Source: DATKEJ01 sp963768715
GTDB lineage: Bacteria > Bacteroidota > Rhodothermia > Rhodothermales > DATKEJ01
Direction: 5' to 3'
Assembly: GCA_963768715.1 (NCBI GenBank)
Contig: CAVYJC010000007.1
Span: 736,161 to 800,160 of the forward strand
Length of the DNA: 64,000 nucleotides
The first letter of the stretch is position 1, and each line of letters starts with the position of its first letter. A model generated the notes under the pieces. That model was not told the DNA's origin and searched no databases. It saw only the letters and a program-made list of their open reading frames with translations. Positions 46,627 to 54,833 of this stretch are shown one piece after another. The position numbers and the translations under genes were made by a program.

Positions 46627-47085
46627 ATGAGTGGACATACCTACTTCTCATGCTGGGTACACATCATCTGGTGTACCTCAAATCGCTTCGCATTCTTTGA
46701 GGAGGGCCAGTCGAAGGCCCTGTCCCGATATCTCACCAACTACGCGAAATCGAAGAATATCTCCATGCGGATCAACTTCGTAAACCCGGAGCATGTCCAT
46801 GTGCTCGTCGAGGTGAGACCTTCGATGTCCGTGGAGCAAATGGTGAAGCTTCTCAAGGGGAGTTCATCCTATTGGATCAACAAGACGGGGATGACAAAGA
46901 CGCCGTTTTCGTGGCAGCGTGGCTATGCGGCTCTTTCGGTGTCTCCGCAGGCTGTGAAAACGGTGACACGGTACATCGCGATGCAGCGCACGCATCATAG
47001 TCGCGTTCCTTTTGAGACGGAGCTGGACCAAATGGCGCCGGGGTGGCTCGCGAGCTGGCGCGAAACCGTTGAAACGGTTTCTTAG
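46627..47085 (+). CDS. REP-associated tyrosine transposase (RAYT, IS200/TnpA-like)
   Basis: A 152-residue Y1-transposase-domain protein. The N-terminus MSGHTYFSCWVHIIWCTSNR matches the start of the IS200/REP family. The HUH metal motif is NPEHVHVLVEV (about residues 56-66) and the likely nucleophilic tyrosine is in VTRYIAMQ (about residue 118). RAYTs cut and join single-stranded REP hairpins. Typical REP palindromes lie on both sides, and the last residues (ETVETVS) are encoded by the right-hand palindrome. No second transposase gene is present. It is likely domesticated or mobilising only its own hairpins. Confidence 0.9.
   Translation: MSGHTYFSCWVHIIWCTSNRFAFFEEGQSKALSRYLTNYAKSKNISMRINFVNPEHVHVLVEVRPSMSVEQMVKLLKGSSSYWINKTGMTKTPFSWQRGYAALSVSPQAVKTVTRYIAMQRTHHSRVPFETELDQMAPGWLASWRETVETVS
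47062..47081. repeat. Right terminal palindrome of the RAYT element
   Basis: GAAACCGTTGAAACGGTTTC, the inverse of the palindrome at 46546-46565. It overlaps the RAYT stop region. Confidence 0.8.
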
Positions 47086-47150
47086 GACAACGGCGTCCCC
47101 TCACCCCGGGTTAAAACCCGGGGCTACGGGTAGCCGGCTTGCGCCGGCGA

Positions 47151-47880
47151 TCTCCACCGTCAACGTTCCGGTGCCTCATTGCCGGGATAGACACCAATTG
47201 GCCGGCTGCGCGAAAGACCACCTCGGGCTACGAGACCAGATTCGGGGAAGCCGGCTTCACCGGCCATCTCCGCCGTCAACGTTCCGGTGCCTCCATTGCC
47301 GGGATAGACACCAATTGGCCGGCTGCGCGAAAGACCACCTCGGGCTACGAGACCAGATTCGGGGAAGCCGGCTTCACCGGCCATCTCCGCCGTCAACGTT
47401 CCGGTGCCTCATTGCCGGGATAGACACCAATTGGCCGGCTGCGCGAAAGACCACCTCGGGCTACGAGACCAGATTCGGGAAGCCGGCTTCACCGGCGATC
47501 TCCGCCGTCAACGTTCCGGTGCCTCATTGCCGGGATAGACACCAATTGGCCGGCTGCGCGAAAGACCACCTCGGGCTACGAGACCAGATTCGGGGAGCCG
47601 GCTTCGCCGGCATCTCCGCCGTCAACGTTCCGGTGCCTCATTGCCGGGATAGACACCAATTGGCCGGCTGCGCGAAAGACCACCTCGGGCTACGAGACCA
47701 ATTGGGGAAGCCGCTCACCGGCGATCTCCGCCGTCAACGTTCCGGTGCCTCATTGCCGGGATAGACACCAATTGGCCGGCTGCGCGAAAGACCACCTCGG
47801 GCTACGAGACCAGATTCGGGGAAGCCGGCTCCGCCGGCGGATCTCCGCCGTCAACGTTCCGGTGCCTCAGTAGCCTGCCG
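47151..47880. repeat. Tandem array of six 112-117 bp units plus a partial seventh
   Basis: Units start at the word TCTCC at 47151, 47267, 47384, 47499, 47613, 47725 and 47842, giving lengths 116, 117, 115, 114, 112 and 117. Each contains TCAACGTTCCGGTGCC, CACCAATTGGCCGGC and a hairpin of the GCCGGCTTCACCGGC type. The units are nearly identical and differ mainly by small indels at the hairpin. The array begins 70 bp after the RAYT and follows a REP (CCCCGGGTTAAAACCCGGGG at 47104). The open frame running through it is a by-product of the repeats. Confidence 0.93.
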
Positions 47881-47995
47881 GGATATCATCCCGGGGTAAG
47901 GCGGATGTCTGGGGTCCGGAAACCGTTTCAACGGTTTCGCGGAAGCTGAGGTTATGTTCTGTCTCAATTGTCTTTATGGGCAAACATGATGCGCT

Positions 47996-48069
47996 ATGAG
48001 TGCCCACACCTATTTCTCCTGTTGGATGCACCTGATTTGGTGTACGTCCGATCACCACGCGTTCTATTC
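47996..48069 (+). pseudogene. Truncated RAYT 5' end, copy A
   Basis: It begins MSAHTYFSCWMHLIWCTSDHHAF, closely matching the start of the intact RAYT, and then diverges into REP sequence, so the catalytic HUH and Tyr are missing. Confidence 0.85.
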
Positions 48070-48245
48070 TGGCATGGGTCGCCACACCCATGTCAAGATC
48101 AGGTCGGCGGAGCCGACTCTTCGTAGCCCCGGGATTCATCCCGGGGTAAGGCGGATGTCTGGGGTCCGGAAACCGTTTCAACGGTTTCGCGGAAGCTGAG
48201 GTTATGTTCTGTCTCAATTGTCTTTATGGGCAAACATGATGCGCT

Positions 48246-48319
48246 ATGAGTGCCCACACCTATTTCTCCTGTTGGATGCACCTGATTTGGTGTACGTCCG
48301 ATCACCACGCGTTCTATTC
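48246..48319 (+). pseudogene. Truncated RAYT 5' end, copy B
   Basis: The second copy of the same truncated RAYT start, produced by the 250-bp duplication. Confidence 0.85.
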
Positions 48320-48415
48320 TGGCATGGGTCGCCACACCCATGTCAAGATCAGGTCGGCGGAGCCGACTCTTCGTTAGCCCCGGGATTCATCCCGGGGTAA
48401 GGCAATGGCGTGACC

Positions 48416-49360
48416 CTACGACACCAGTTCCAGCTTCGTGATGCGCCCGCCGATGATCCATTCGACGACGTAGATGTTGCCATCGCCGTCCGCCACCGCG
48501 CCGTGGGGACTGTTGAATAGTCCGGGCTCGATGAACGTCTCCGGCAAGTTGGGCCAGCCTTCGCGCTTAACCGTGCTCTCGTTCGATCCGAGATGGCAAA
48601 TGAGGTTGTCGTCCGCATCCAGAATCGAGATGCGAGCGAACAACTCGGGCACCAACAGGCCGTCGTCTCCATACGAAGACGCACCATCCGGACTCGTGAA
48701 GAAATCGGCGCCGAAGACACGTTTGTAAGTGCCGTCCATCGCGTACACCTGCATCCGCTTGTTGCCCCGGTCAGCTATGTAAAGCTCCGGCTCGCCGCTG
48801 CGCGTGTCGGTCCAAAGGCCGTGCGGACAATCGAATGGACCAGCCTCTCCCTCCGATCCATTGATGCTGCCGAGGTAATGACCGCCTTTGTCGTATCGAT
48901 GGACGTGAAAACTCCCGTATCCATCTGCCACCCAAATGTCGCCGTTGCCTCCTAAACGTTCCTCGTTGACCGCGGCCCACGTCGGGATGTATTTCCGCGA
49001 CTCGTAGATTGGGTGGTCGGCCTTCTCGAGGTTCAAGACCGACCTTCCATCGAGGGTTGTCTTGACGACCTCTCCCGTTTCCTGATCCGTCAGCCAGAGG
49101 AACTCCTCGCCTCCTTCCTCCACAAGCGTCATGCCATGCGCGCCGAGAAAGCGGTCACCCCACGAATCCTTCAGATCGCCATCCGGCGAAAACACGAGCA
49201 CGCCCGGATTCGCCTGATTGAATACCATGACGTCGCCCGCAGCCGTCACGACGACACCGTGCGTGCGGCCGTTCGCGCGTCCGCTCGGCGTGTCGGGGAT
49301 TCGCGCCCAGTTATCTATCCATTTGAAGCGGAGGCTGTCTGTGCCAACGATCGGAACCAT
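48416..49360 (-). CDS. NHL-repeat / six-bladed propeller protein
   Basis: A 314-residue protein without a signal peptide. Successive blade motifs are visible: RTHGVVVTAAGDVMVF, GAHGMTLVEEGGEEFLWLTDQE, NGDIWVADGYG, CPHGLWTDTRSGEPELYIADRGNKRMQVY and SPHGAVADGDGNIYVVEW. Such NHL/SMP-30-like propellers include lactonases and binding proteins; no metal-site residues decide between them. It is the last gene of a minus-strand set with a dehydrogenase, an aminotransferase and a PhyH dioxygenase, after a 192-bp spacer that carries two heptamer arrays. It may therefore have its own promoter. Confidence 0.82.
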   Translation of the reverse strand: MVPIVGTDSLRFKWIDNWARIPDTPSGRANGRTHGVVVTAAGDVMVFNQANPGVLVFSPDGDLKDSWGDRFLGAHGMTLVEEGGEEFLWLTDQETGEVVKTTLDGRSVLNLEKADHPIYESRKYIPTWAAVNEERLGGNGDIWVADGYGSFHVHRYDKGGHYLGSINGSEGEAGPFDCPHGLWTDTRSGEPELYIADRGNKRMQVYAMDGTYKRVFGADFFTSPDGASSYGDDGLLVPELFARISILDADDNLICHLGSNESTVKREGWPNLPETFIEPGLFNSPHGAVADGDGNIYVVEWIIGGRITKLELVS

Positions 49361-49367
49361 TGGAATC

Positions 49368-49395
49368 GATGATTGATGATTGATGATTGACGATT
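49368..49395. repeat. Four heptamers of the GATGATT type
   Basis: Three GATGATT and one GACGATT unit, eight bases upstream of the NHL gene start codon (minus strand), so the array lies in its ribosome-binding region. Confidence 0.9.
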
Positions 49396-49540
49396 AGTGT
49401 CCCGACTAAGGGCTCACCATTTACGAAAAGCTCTCACACTCGTTGGTACGTCTTCGTGCTTGGATCCCCGCCCCAGGCTTCGCAGGGCTACGCCGGGCAA
49501 GCTTGGCGGGAATGACGGCTTTGATAAACTCGAACCGGCG

Positions 49541-49561
49541 AAGAACCAAGAACTAAGAACC
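49541..49561. repeat. Three heptamers of the AAGAACY type
   Basis: AAGAACC, AAGAACT, AAGAACC. The array overlaps the last codons of the PhyH gene; its stop codon lies in the second unit. The adjacent spacer also has a REP-like segment with GGATCCCCGCC and GGCGGGAATGACGG words. Confidence 0.8.
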
Positions 49562-50401
49562 GTCGAGCCCATACCGCACATTCACGTCATCCGATTTCAC
49601 ATTCCATGCGTCTGCGTCGTCAAACGGCATGTGCTCACCCTCGGCAAATTTCGGATAAGGACGGTACCGATTGATCCCTTTCACCGGTTTGCCGCGCAGC
49701 ATGAAGGCGCTCGGCCACCAGGTGTCAGTAAGGATACGTGTTGAGGTTGGGATGTAACGGATCGTCAGACCGCGGCGCCATCGGTTCGACTGGTTGCCTT
49801 CCGAACCGTGGATGAGCGCCGGATGATGCACCGACACGTCGCCGGCCTTGAGCACAATGTCCACGGCCTTGGCCTCATCGATCTCATCGACGTGCATACC
49901 GGTACCGAGCACGTTCGTGCCGTCGTCATGGCTTTCCAGCTCCTCCTCGGTCAGCAAACGTTCGTGCTGCGTACCCGGAATGACGCGCATGCAACCGTTT
50001 TCGACATCCGAGTCGTCAACGGCAAGCCACAGCGTAACAACCTCCATGGGTTCGAGCGGCCAGTACGAGCCGTCCTGATGCCACAGCACCGACTGCCCGC
50101 TCAGCGGCGGCTTGGCAATGTAATGTGAGGCGAAGAGCGCAATGTTGGGTCCAATGAATGCTTCGGCGATGTCCAACAGCCGCGGATCGCTTATGAGGCG
50201 TACCCAGAACGGGTCGTCGGTCATCAGATCATGATGCAGCTGTTCCGGTCGAAGCTCCGGATTCTTTTCGAGCAGCCAGTCGATATGAGCCGACGCCTCG
50301 GAGACCAGCTGCGGGTCGAGGACCTTACGAAAAATGGCGTACCCGTCCGTCTCGAACGATTCCAGCTGCTGCGAGAAATCGCGTTTCTCTTTGACTTCCA
50401 T
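49553..50401 (-). CDS. Phytanoyl-CoA dioxygenase-family (PhyH) protein
   Basis: An Fe(II)/2-oxoglutarate-dependent hydroxylase of 282 residues. The iron ligands are HQD (in VLWHQDGSYWPL) and the distal His in HHPALIHGSEGNQS. The 2-oxoglutarate-binding Arg is likely in RRGLTIRYI. The N-terminal DGYAIFRKVLD is typical. The family hydroxylates fatty acyl-CoA, amino acids, ectoine and many small metabolites; it lacks the characteristic ectoine hydroxylase signature as far as I can see. The aminotransferase gene is 19 bp upstream and co-directional, so it belongs to that operon. Confidence 0.87.
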   Translation of the reverse strand: MEVKEKRDFSQQLESFETDGYAIFRKVLDPQLVSEASAHIDWLLEKNPELRPEQLHHDLMTDDPFWVRLISDPRLLDIAEAFIGPNIALFASHYIAKPPLSGQSVLWHQDGSYWPLEPMEVVTLWLAVDDSDVENGCMRVIPGTQHERLLTEEELESHDDGTNVLGTGMHVDEIDEAKAVDIVLKAGDVSVHHPALIHGSEGNQSNRWRRGLTIRYIPTSTRILTDTWWPSAFMLRGKPVKGINRYRPYPKFAEGEHMPFDDADAWNVKSDDVNVRYGLDGS

Positions 50402-50420
50402 ATCCTTTTTTGCGAATTCG

Positions 50421-51662
50421 TTAACGGGCCATCACTTCCTCGGCGACGACGCTCAGTGCACCTTCCATCGCGTCGAGAGTTTCAGTGATCTCCGCTTCCT
50501 TGTGTGAGTAATTGATCAGGAAAGGGCGGCTCGGGAATATCCCTCGTCGAAACAACTCCCTGAAAAACACGTGCCGGCAGGCTTCGTTGGCCTCCGGATC
50601 GGATGAAAACTTAAATTGCGGAGCCGCGGGGAGGCCAATGCTGTGGGCCTCCAAGCCGGCTTCGGCTGCGCGTTCGTCGAACCCTTTCATGAGGATCTCG
50701 CCCATCGCCCAGATGTGCTTCGCGACCCCTTCGCGGCGCTGCACGCCCAGCGACGCCTTTGCCGCGGCAAGCGACAGCGTCTCTCCGGCATAGGTACTGG
50801 TAAGGACGAAGTTGTAGAGCTCCTGCATGATGTCGCGCCGGCCTCCATAGGCCGCGAGTGGATATCCATTCGCGATCGCTTTCGCGTACGTCGTGAGATC
50901 GGGCTGCACACCGAAATACTCCTGCGCTCCTCCTTGGGCAAGCCGGAAACCGGTCAAAACCTGATCGAAGATGAGCACGGTTCCATACTGGCTGGTGAGC
51001 TCGCGCGCTCGCTTCACGAAATCGTGTGCAACGACCTCGTCCCAGTTGTAGGGAATCATGATCAGCGCGGCGATGGCGTCCCTTTTCGCATCGAAAACGG
51101 ACTCGAGCGCTTCGATGTCGCCGTACTCCACACGGGTCGCGAGCTCGTCCAGTGCCATCGGGACCCCATTCCCTTCACGCGGAAACCACGACACACCTGT
51201 GCCGGCCCCGCAGGCAAACCAGTCGCCGTGACCGTGATAGCCGCATGTCACGATGTGGTCGCGCTTCGTGAATGCCTGGCCGAGGCGGATAGCCGCTCCG
51301 TTCACTTCGTTGCCCGTCTTCAGGAAGCGCACCTGCTCCAATCCGGGCACCATATCGCAGAGCAGCTCGGCCACCTCGATCTCGAGCGGCGAAGCCATGC
51401 TGAAAAGAACGCCCTTTTCCATCTGGCGCCGCACGGCATCGTCCACTTCGGGATAGCGATAACCGAGAATGATCGGCCCCAGCGCCGAGCGATAATCAAT
51501 GTACCAGTTGCCGTCCACGTCGCACAGGCGGCATCCCTCACCCTTCTCGATGAAATAAGGCATGATGCCCGCCATCGACTCGTCGGGCCGCTTGGCGTTC
51601 GTTTGCGTTCCCCAGGGAATGCGCTTGAGCGCCCGTTCGAATAGTTCTTCTGATCGTTTCAT
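50421..51662 (-). CDS. Class III PLP aminotransferase / glutamate-1-semialdehyde aminomutase-like
   Basis: A 413-residue fold-type I enzyme. CRLCDVDGNWYIDYRSALGPIILGY is the usual N-terminal block. LIFDQVLTGFRLAQGGAQEYFGVQPDLTTYAKAIANGYPLAAYGG carries the Asp and PLP Lys (in YAKAIANG), and VLTSTYAGETLSLAAAK is the GSA-type phosphate region. Members include HemL and aminotransferases for sugars and amino acids in catabolic clusters. Its place between an Ldh-family dehydrogenase (15 bp upstream) and a PhyH dioxygenase makes a tetrapyrrole role unlikely. The substrate is unknown. Confidence 0.86.
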   Translation of the reverse strand: MKRSEELFERALKRIPWGTQTNAKRPDESMAGIMPYFIEKGEGCRLCDVDGNWYIDYRSALGPIILGYRYPEVDDAVRRQMEKGVLFSMASPLEIEVAELLCDMVPGLEQVRFLKTGNEVNGAAIRLGQAFTKRDHIVTCGYHGHGDWFACGAGTGVSWFPREGNGVPMALDELATRVEYGDIEALESVFDAKRDAIAALIMIPYNWDEVVAHDFVKRARELTSQYGTVLIFDQVLTGFRLAQGGAQEYFGVQPDLTTYAKAIANGYPLAAYGGRRDIMQELYNFVLTSTYAGETLSLAAAKASLGVQRREGVAKHIWAMGEILMKGFDERAAEAGLEAHSIGLPAAPQFKFSSDPEANEACRHVFFRELFRRGIFPSRPFLINYSHKEAEITETLDAMEGALSVVAEEVMAR

Positions 51663-51677
51663 ATCTGCGTGTTCCGT

Positions 51678-52772
51678 TCAGTCGAAAGGAACCCCGGTTT
51701 CCTTTGATATAAATCTCAAATCCTCGACGACCGGCATGAGCAGCGGGATGCCGCCTTCGGCGCGGACGGCCTCCGCCTCGCGTTCCGGATCGCCCGGAAC
51801 GAGCGGACCGTCCGTTCCCGGCATGGGTCGGGTCGCCCTGAATGTCCGAATCCAATCATCGATCTGGCTCTTGAACTCATCGGGATCGATAAAGGCCGAA
51901 ATCCTCAATGCCCCGAAGAAATGGCCGATTCCTTTTCCGACACTGCGCTCCGGAATCTCCTGACGCAGCGCAAAGGGCGGCGCCCACGGACCCCAGTTTG
52001 CGCCGCTCAAAACACAGCAAAGCACGTCGACCATGGTTGCGAGACAGTATCCTTTATGACCCCCGTGATCGCGATCCGATCCCAACGGAAGAAGCGCTCC
52101 CCCGTCGATCATCGCCTGTGGGTTTTCGGTGTCGCCGCCGGCGTCGTCTATAGCCCATCCTTTCGGAATGGATTTCTGGGCCCTGCGGGCGATCTCCACT
52201 TTTCCGTACGCGACGGCGCTCGTCGCCATGTCGACTACGATGGGTGGTTCTTCGTTGCCCGGAAACGCGACCGAGATCGGATTCGTGCCGAGCATCCGCT
52301 CACCTCCCCATAACGGAGCGACGAGCTTCGTCGAATTCGTCATGGAGAAACCGATCAGATTCCGTTTCAGGGCCTCCAACGTATAGTAGCCGGCTATTCC
52401 GTAATGATTTGTGTTACAAACACTTACCCATCCGGATCCGGCAATCTCGGCCTTGTCCATGGCAATCCGGTTTGCCTTGGGACCGACCACGAGTCCGAGT
52501 CCGTTGTCACCGTCTACCGTGGCCGTGCTCGGCGACTCGCGCACAATCGACACCTCCGGTTTCGGATTGATTCGGCCGAGCGTGAGCATGTCGAAATACG
52601 TGCGGAGCCGGGCTACGCCGTGCGACTCGATCCCGCGCAGGTCCGACGCGGCCAGTACTTCGGATGCCGTCTTCGCATCCCCAGTCGGGACGCCGAAGTG
52701 TTCAAAAACCTTTTGTGAATATTCGCGAAGCTGCCCGATTGGATAGGTCAGCTGTTCCACCTCAGTCGTCAT
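51678..52772 (-). CDS. Ldh/ComC-family malate/L-lactate/L-sulfolactate-type dehydrogenase
   Basis: A 364-residue NAD(P)-dependent oxidoreductase of the type II malate/lactate dehydrogenase family. ASDLRGIESHGVARLRTYF, NTNHYGIAGYYTLEA, MTNSTKLVAPLWGGERMLGTNPI and DHGGHKGYCLATMVDVL are the conserved blocks, with the catalytic His in NTNHYG. The start is ATG 52772 (MTTEVEQL) with AGGAAG six bases ahead; the much longer frame upstream is not supported. It begins the minus-strand operon and is divergent from xylB across 111 bp. Known members act on malate, ureidoglycolate, diketogulonate, sulfolactate and cyclic imines. Confidence 0.9.
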   Translation of the reverse strand: MTTEVEQLTYPIGQLREYSQKVFEHFGVPTGDAKTASEVLAASDLRGIESHGVARLRTYFDMLTLGRINPKPEVSIVRESPSTATVDGDNGLGLVVGPKANRIAMDKAEIAGSGWVSVCNTNHYGIAGYYTLEALKRNLIGFSMTNSTKLVAPLWGGERMLGTNPISVAFPGNEEPPIVVDMATSAVAYGKVEIARRAQKSIPKGWAIDDAGGDTENPQAMIDGGALLPLGSDRDHGGHKGYCLATMVDVLCCVLSGANWGPWAPPFALRQEIPERSVGKGIGHFFGALRISAFIDPDEFKSQIDDWIRTFRATRPMPGTDGPLVPGDPEREAEAVRAEGGIPLLMPVVEDLRFISKETGVPFD

Positions 52773-52883
52773 GAGTCGCTTCCTACGTTTGAAGTCAGGT
52801 CGGCACATGCGATATTGCCGACGGTCGCAAGATACCATTATCACCAGTGACAATCTGACCGGAAGGAAGCGGAGAAAGACCTC

Positions 52884-54368
52884 ATGGCCGGTTATTTCCT
52901 TGGAGTAGACGTGGGGACGTCCGGCACCAAAGCAGTCCTCATTCGCGAGGATGGAACGCTGGCCGGATCCGCGAGCGAAAGTTATCCTCTTCATACCCCA
53001 AAGCCTCTCTGGTCGGAGCAGGATCCAGCCGACTGGTGGCGCGCAACGGGTACCGCTATTCAGCGGCTTCTCGCCGAAACCGGGCTGAGTGCGCATCGCA
53101 TCGAGGCCGTAGGACTCACGGGTCAGATGCACGGACTCGTTCTCCTCGACAAATCGGGAGAAGTCATTCGCCCCGCCATCCTCTGGAACGATCAGCGGAC
53201 GGCCGCTCAGTGTCGGTCGATGACGGAGAGAATCGGCGCCTCTACCGTGATCCAGCGCCTCGGCAATCCAATCCTGCCCGGATTCACCGCGCCGAAGATC
53301 GTATGGGTTCGGGAAGAAGAGCCGAGCGCTTATGCGAAAGTCACCAAAACCCTCCTTCCCAAAGACTACGTGCGCTACATGTTGACCGGGGAGTTCGCGA
53401 CGGATGTATCCGACGCCTCGGGCACGTCGCTCTTCAATGTGGCGCGTCGCGATTGGGACCAGGACACACTACGCGATCTGGAGATTCCGCACGAATGGAT
53501 GCCTTCCGTGCACGAGTCGCCGGCCAGATGTTCCGAGGTCAGCGCGGCAGGAGCGGCCGCAACCGGTCTCATCGAAGGCACGCCGGTGGTTGCCGGAGCC
53601 GGTGACCAGGCGGCCGGCGCTGTCGGGACGGGAATCGTCCGCGAGGGCGTCATTGCGGTGACACTGGGCACGTCGGGTGTCGTGTTCGCCGCCTCGGATG
53701 CCTATCGCGTCGAACCCACCGGCAAGCTGCACGCATTCTGCCATGCGGTGCCAAACGGATGGCATCTCATGGGCGTGATGCTGTCCGCCGCCGGAAGTTT
53801 CGAATGGTTCGCTTCGAAGTTCGGCAATGGCGACTACGAGGCGCTGAACAAGGCGGCCTCCGAGGTCGAACCCGGAAGCGAGGGACTGCTCTTTCTGCCC
53901 TACCTGAGCGGCGAACGGACGCCGCACGCCGATCCCCTGGCCCGCGGCGTGTTCTTCGGCATCACGCTGCGACACGGGATGGGTCATTTCGCGCGTGCGG
54001 TCATGGAGGGAGTCGCTTTTGGATTGAAGGACTCGCTGGAATTGATGCACGGGCTCGGCATTGCGGCTTCCGATCTTCGGGTATCGGGGGGCGGCGCACG
54101 AAGTGGGATCTGGCTGCAGATTCTCGCGGATGTTTTTGGCGAGCCGGTCCGCGCCGTCAATCCGGGTGAAGGCGCCGCGTTTGGAGCGGCGCTGTTGGCG
54201 GCTGTTGGCGGTGGAGCCTTCGAATCGGTGGTGGCTGCCGGGAACGCTGTGAAGGCGGAGGGCGAGATGATTCAGCCGAGCGCTGCGGCCGAGCGCTACG
54301 CGAAGGATTACAAGCGGTTTGTGGATCTGTACCCCGCGGTGGCTGGGCAGTTTGAAGCGATTGAGTGA
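52884..54368 (+). CDS. xylB: Xylulokinase (FGGY family)
   Basis: A sugar kinase phosphorylating D-xylulose to xylulose-5-phosphate, 494 residues. The N-terminal ATPase fold is FLGVDVGTSGTKAVLI (residues 5-20). VGLTGQMHGLVLLD with LWNDQRT is the substrate loop distinctive for xylulokinase, and PVVAGAGDQAAGAVG, the phosphate-2 region TLGTSG and the adenosine motif RVSGGGARSGIW follow. The MHG and WNDQRT motifs favour xylulose over glycerol. No xylose isomerase is in the window. It is divergent from the Ldh operon; product flow into the pentose phosphate pathway (rpiA also present) is plausible. Confidence 0.92.
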   Translation: MAGYFLGVDVGTSGTKAVLIREDGTLAGSASESYPLHTPKPLWSEQDPADWWRATGTAIQRLLAETGLSAHRIEAVGLTGQMHGLVLLDKSGEVIRPAILWNDQRTAAQCRSMTERIGASTVIQRLGNPILPGFTAPKIVWVREEEPSAYAKVTKTLLPKDYVRYMLTGEFATDVSDASGTSLFNVARRDWDQDTLRDLEIPHEWMPSVHESPARCSEVSAAGAAATGLIEGTPVVAGAGDQAAGAVGTGIVREGVIAVTLGTSGVVFAASDAYRVEPTGKLHAFCHAVPNGWHLMGVMLSAAGSFEWFASKFGNGDYEALNKAASEVEPGSEGLLFLPYLSGERTPHADPLARGVFFGITLRHGMGHFARAVMEGVAFGLKDSLELMHGLGIAASDLRVSGGGARSGIWLQILADVFGEPVRAVNPGEGAAFGAALLAAVGGGAFESVVAAGNAVKAEGEMIQPSAAAERYAKDYKRFVDLYPAVAGQFEAIE

Positions 54369-54430
54369 CCAAAACCATTCCGTCGGGACAGGCCGGTGGC
54401 ATGCCAGTCTGGGCGGACGTCGCGCGCAGG

Positions 54431-54594
54431 GACAGTCACGCCGCGCTTCAGCGCGGGGAAATCGGGCGAATTATGGTCATAGGGGCTTTAGCCCCGAGCT
54501 TCCGACCGCTACGGACCCTCGCCGGGCTTAAGCCCGGCTCGGCAAGACTATTTTGGCCGATCGGCCCCGGGCTCGAAGCCCGGGGTGACCGTCC
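54431..54594. repeat. Cluster of four REP-like palindromes after xylB
   Basis: Short palindromes follow one another: CCGCGCTTCAGCGCGG, GGGGCTTTAGCCCC, GCCGGGCTTAAGCCCGGC and CCCCGGGCTCGAAGCCCGGGG. Three share a CTTNAG centre though the arms differ. They could act as terminators or mRNA-stabilising hairpins for xylB. The remainder of 54369-54833 contains one further element at 54728 and no gene. Confidence 0.8.
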
Positions 54595-54727
54595 GAACTA
54601 ATAATCATATCAATTCGTTGATCATACGGCAGCTTGGGGTCTGCCCGTATGCGTGGATTGGTACCGTTTATCTATCCCGGCGAAGCTCCGCGAATGCGGA
54701 ACGAAGACGGGACGTGAGGAGAGGTGG

Positions 54728-54790
54728 ACCACCCCCGGCTTCTTCCCGAACAAGTTCGGGATTCAGCCGCCCCCTCCGAAGGGGGACGGT
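54728..54790. repeat. Two-hairpin dispersed repeat, copy 1
   Basis: CCACCCCCGGCTTC, then hairpin TCCCGAA / TTCGGGA, then ATTCAGCCGC and hairpin CCCCCT / AGGGGG, ending GACGGT. A diverged copy with the same order lies at 59267-59331. Confidence 0.75.
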
Positions 54791-54833
54791 TGTGACAACT
54801 TTTTGGAGAGAAATCACTTTGCAATAACGGAAT

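Larger units (their letters stand above)
47891..48391. repeat. Direct tandem duplication of a 250-bp unit containing a truncated RAYT start
   Basis: 47891-48140 and 48141-48391 are almost identical; the second has one added T. Each holds the terminal palindrome of the RAYT element, its leader, the first codons of a RAYT, and a REP (CCCCGGGATTCATCCCGGGG). The near-identity implies a recent event or an assembly artefact. Confidence 0.9.

Noticed and set aside
47012..47764. Open frame of 250 codons with repeated CRDRHQLAGCAKDHLGL segments
   Set aside because: It is a read-through of the RAYT 3' end and the 116-bp tandem array in one frame; unit lengths that are not multiples of three and the lack of any domain show it is not a gene.
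47151..47880. Regular repeats that could be taken for a CRISPR array
   Set aside because: The whole unit of about 116 bp repeats, with no unique spacers between short repeats, and no cas genes are present.
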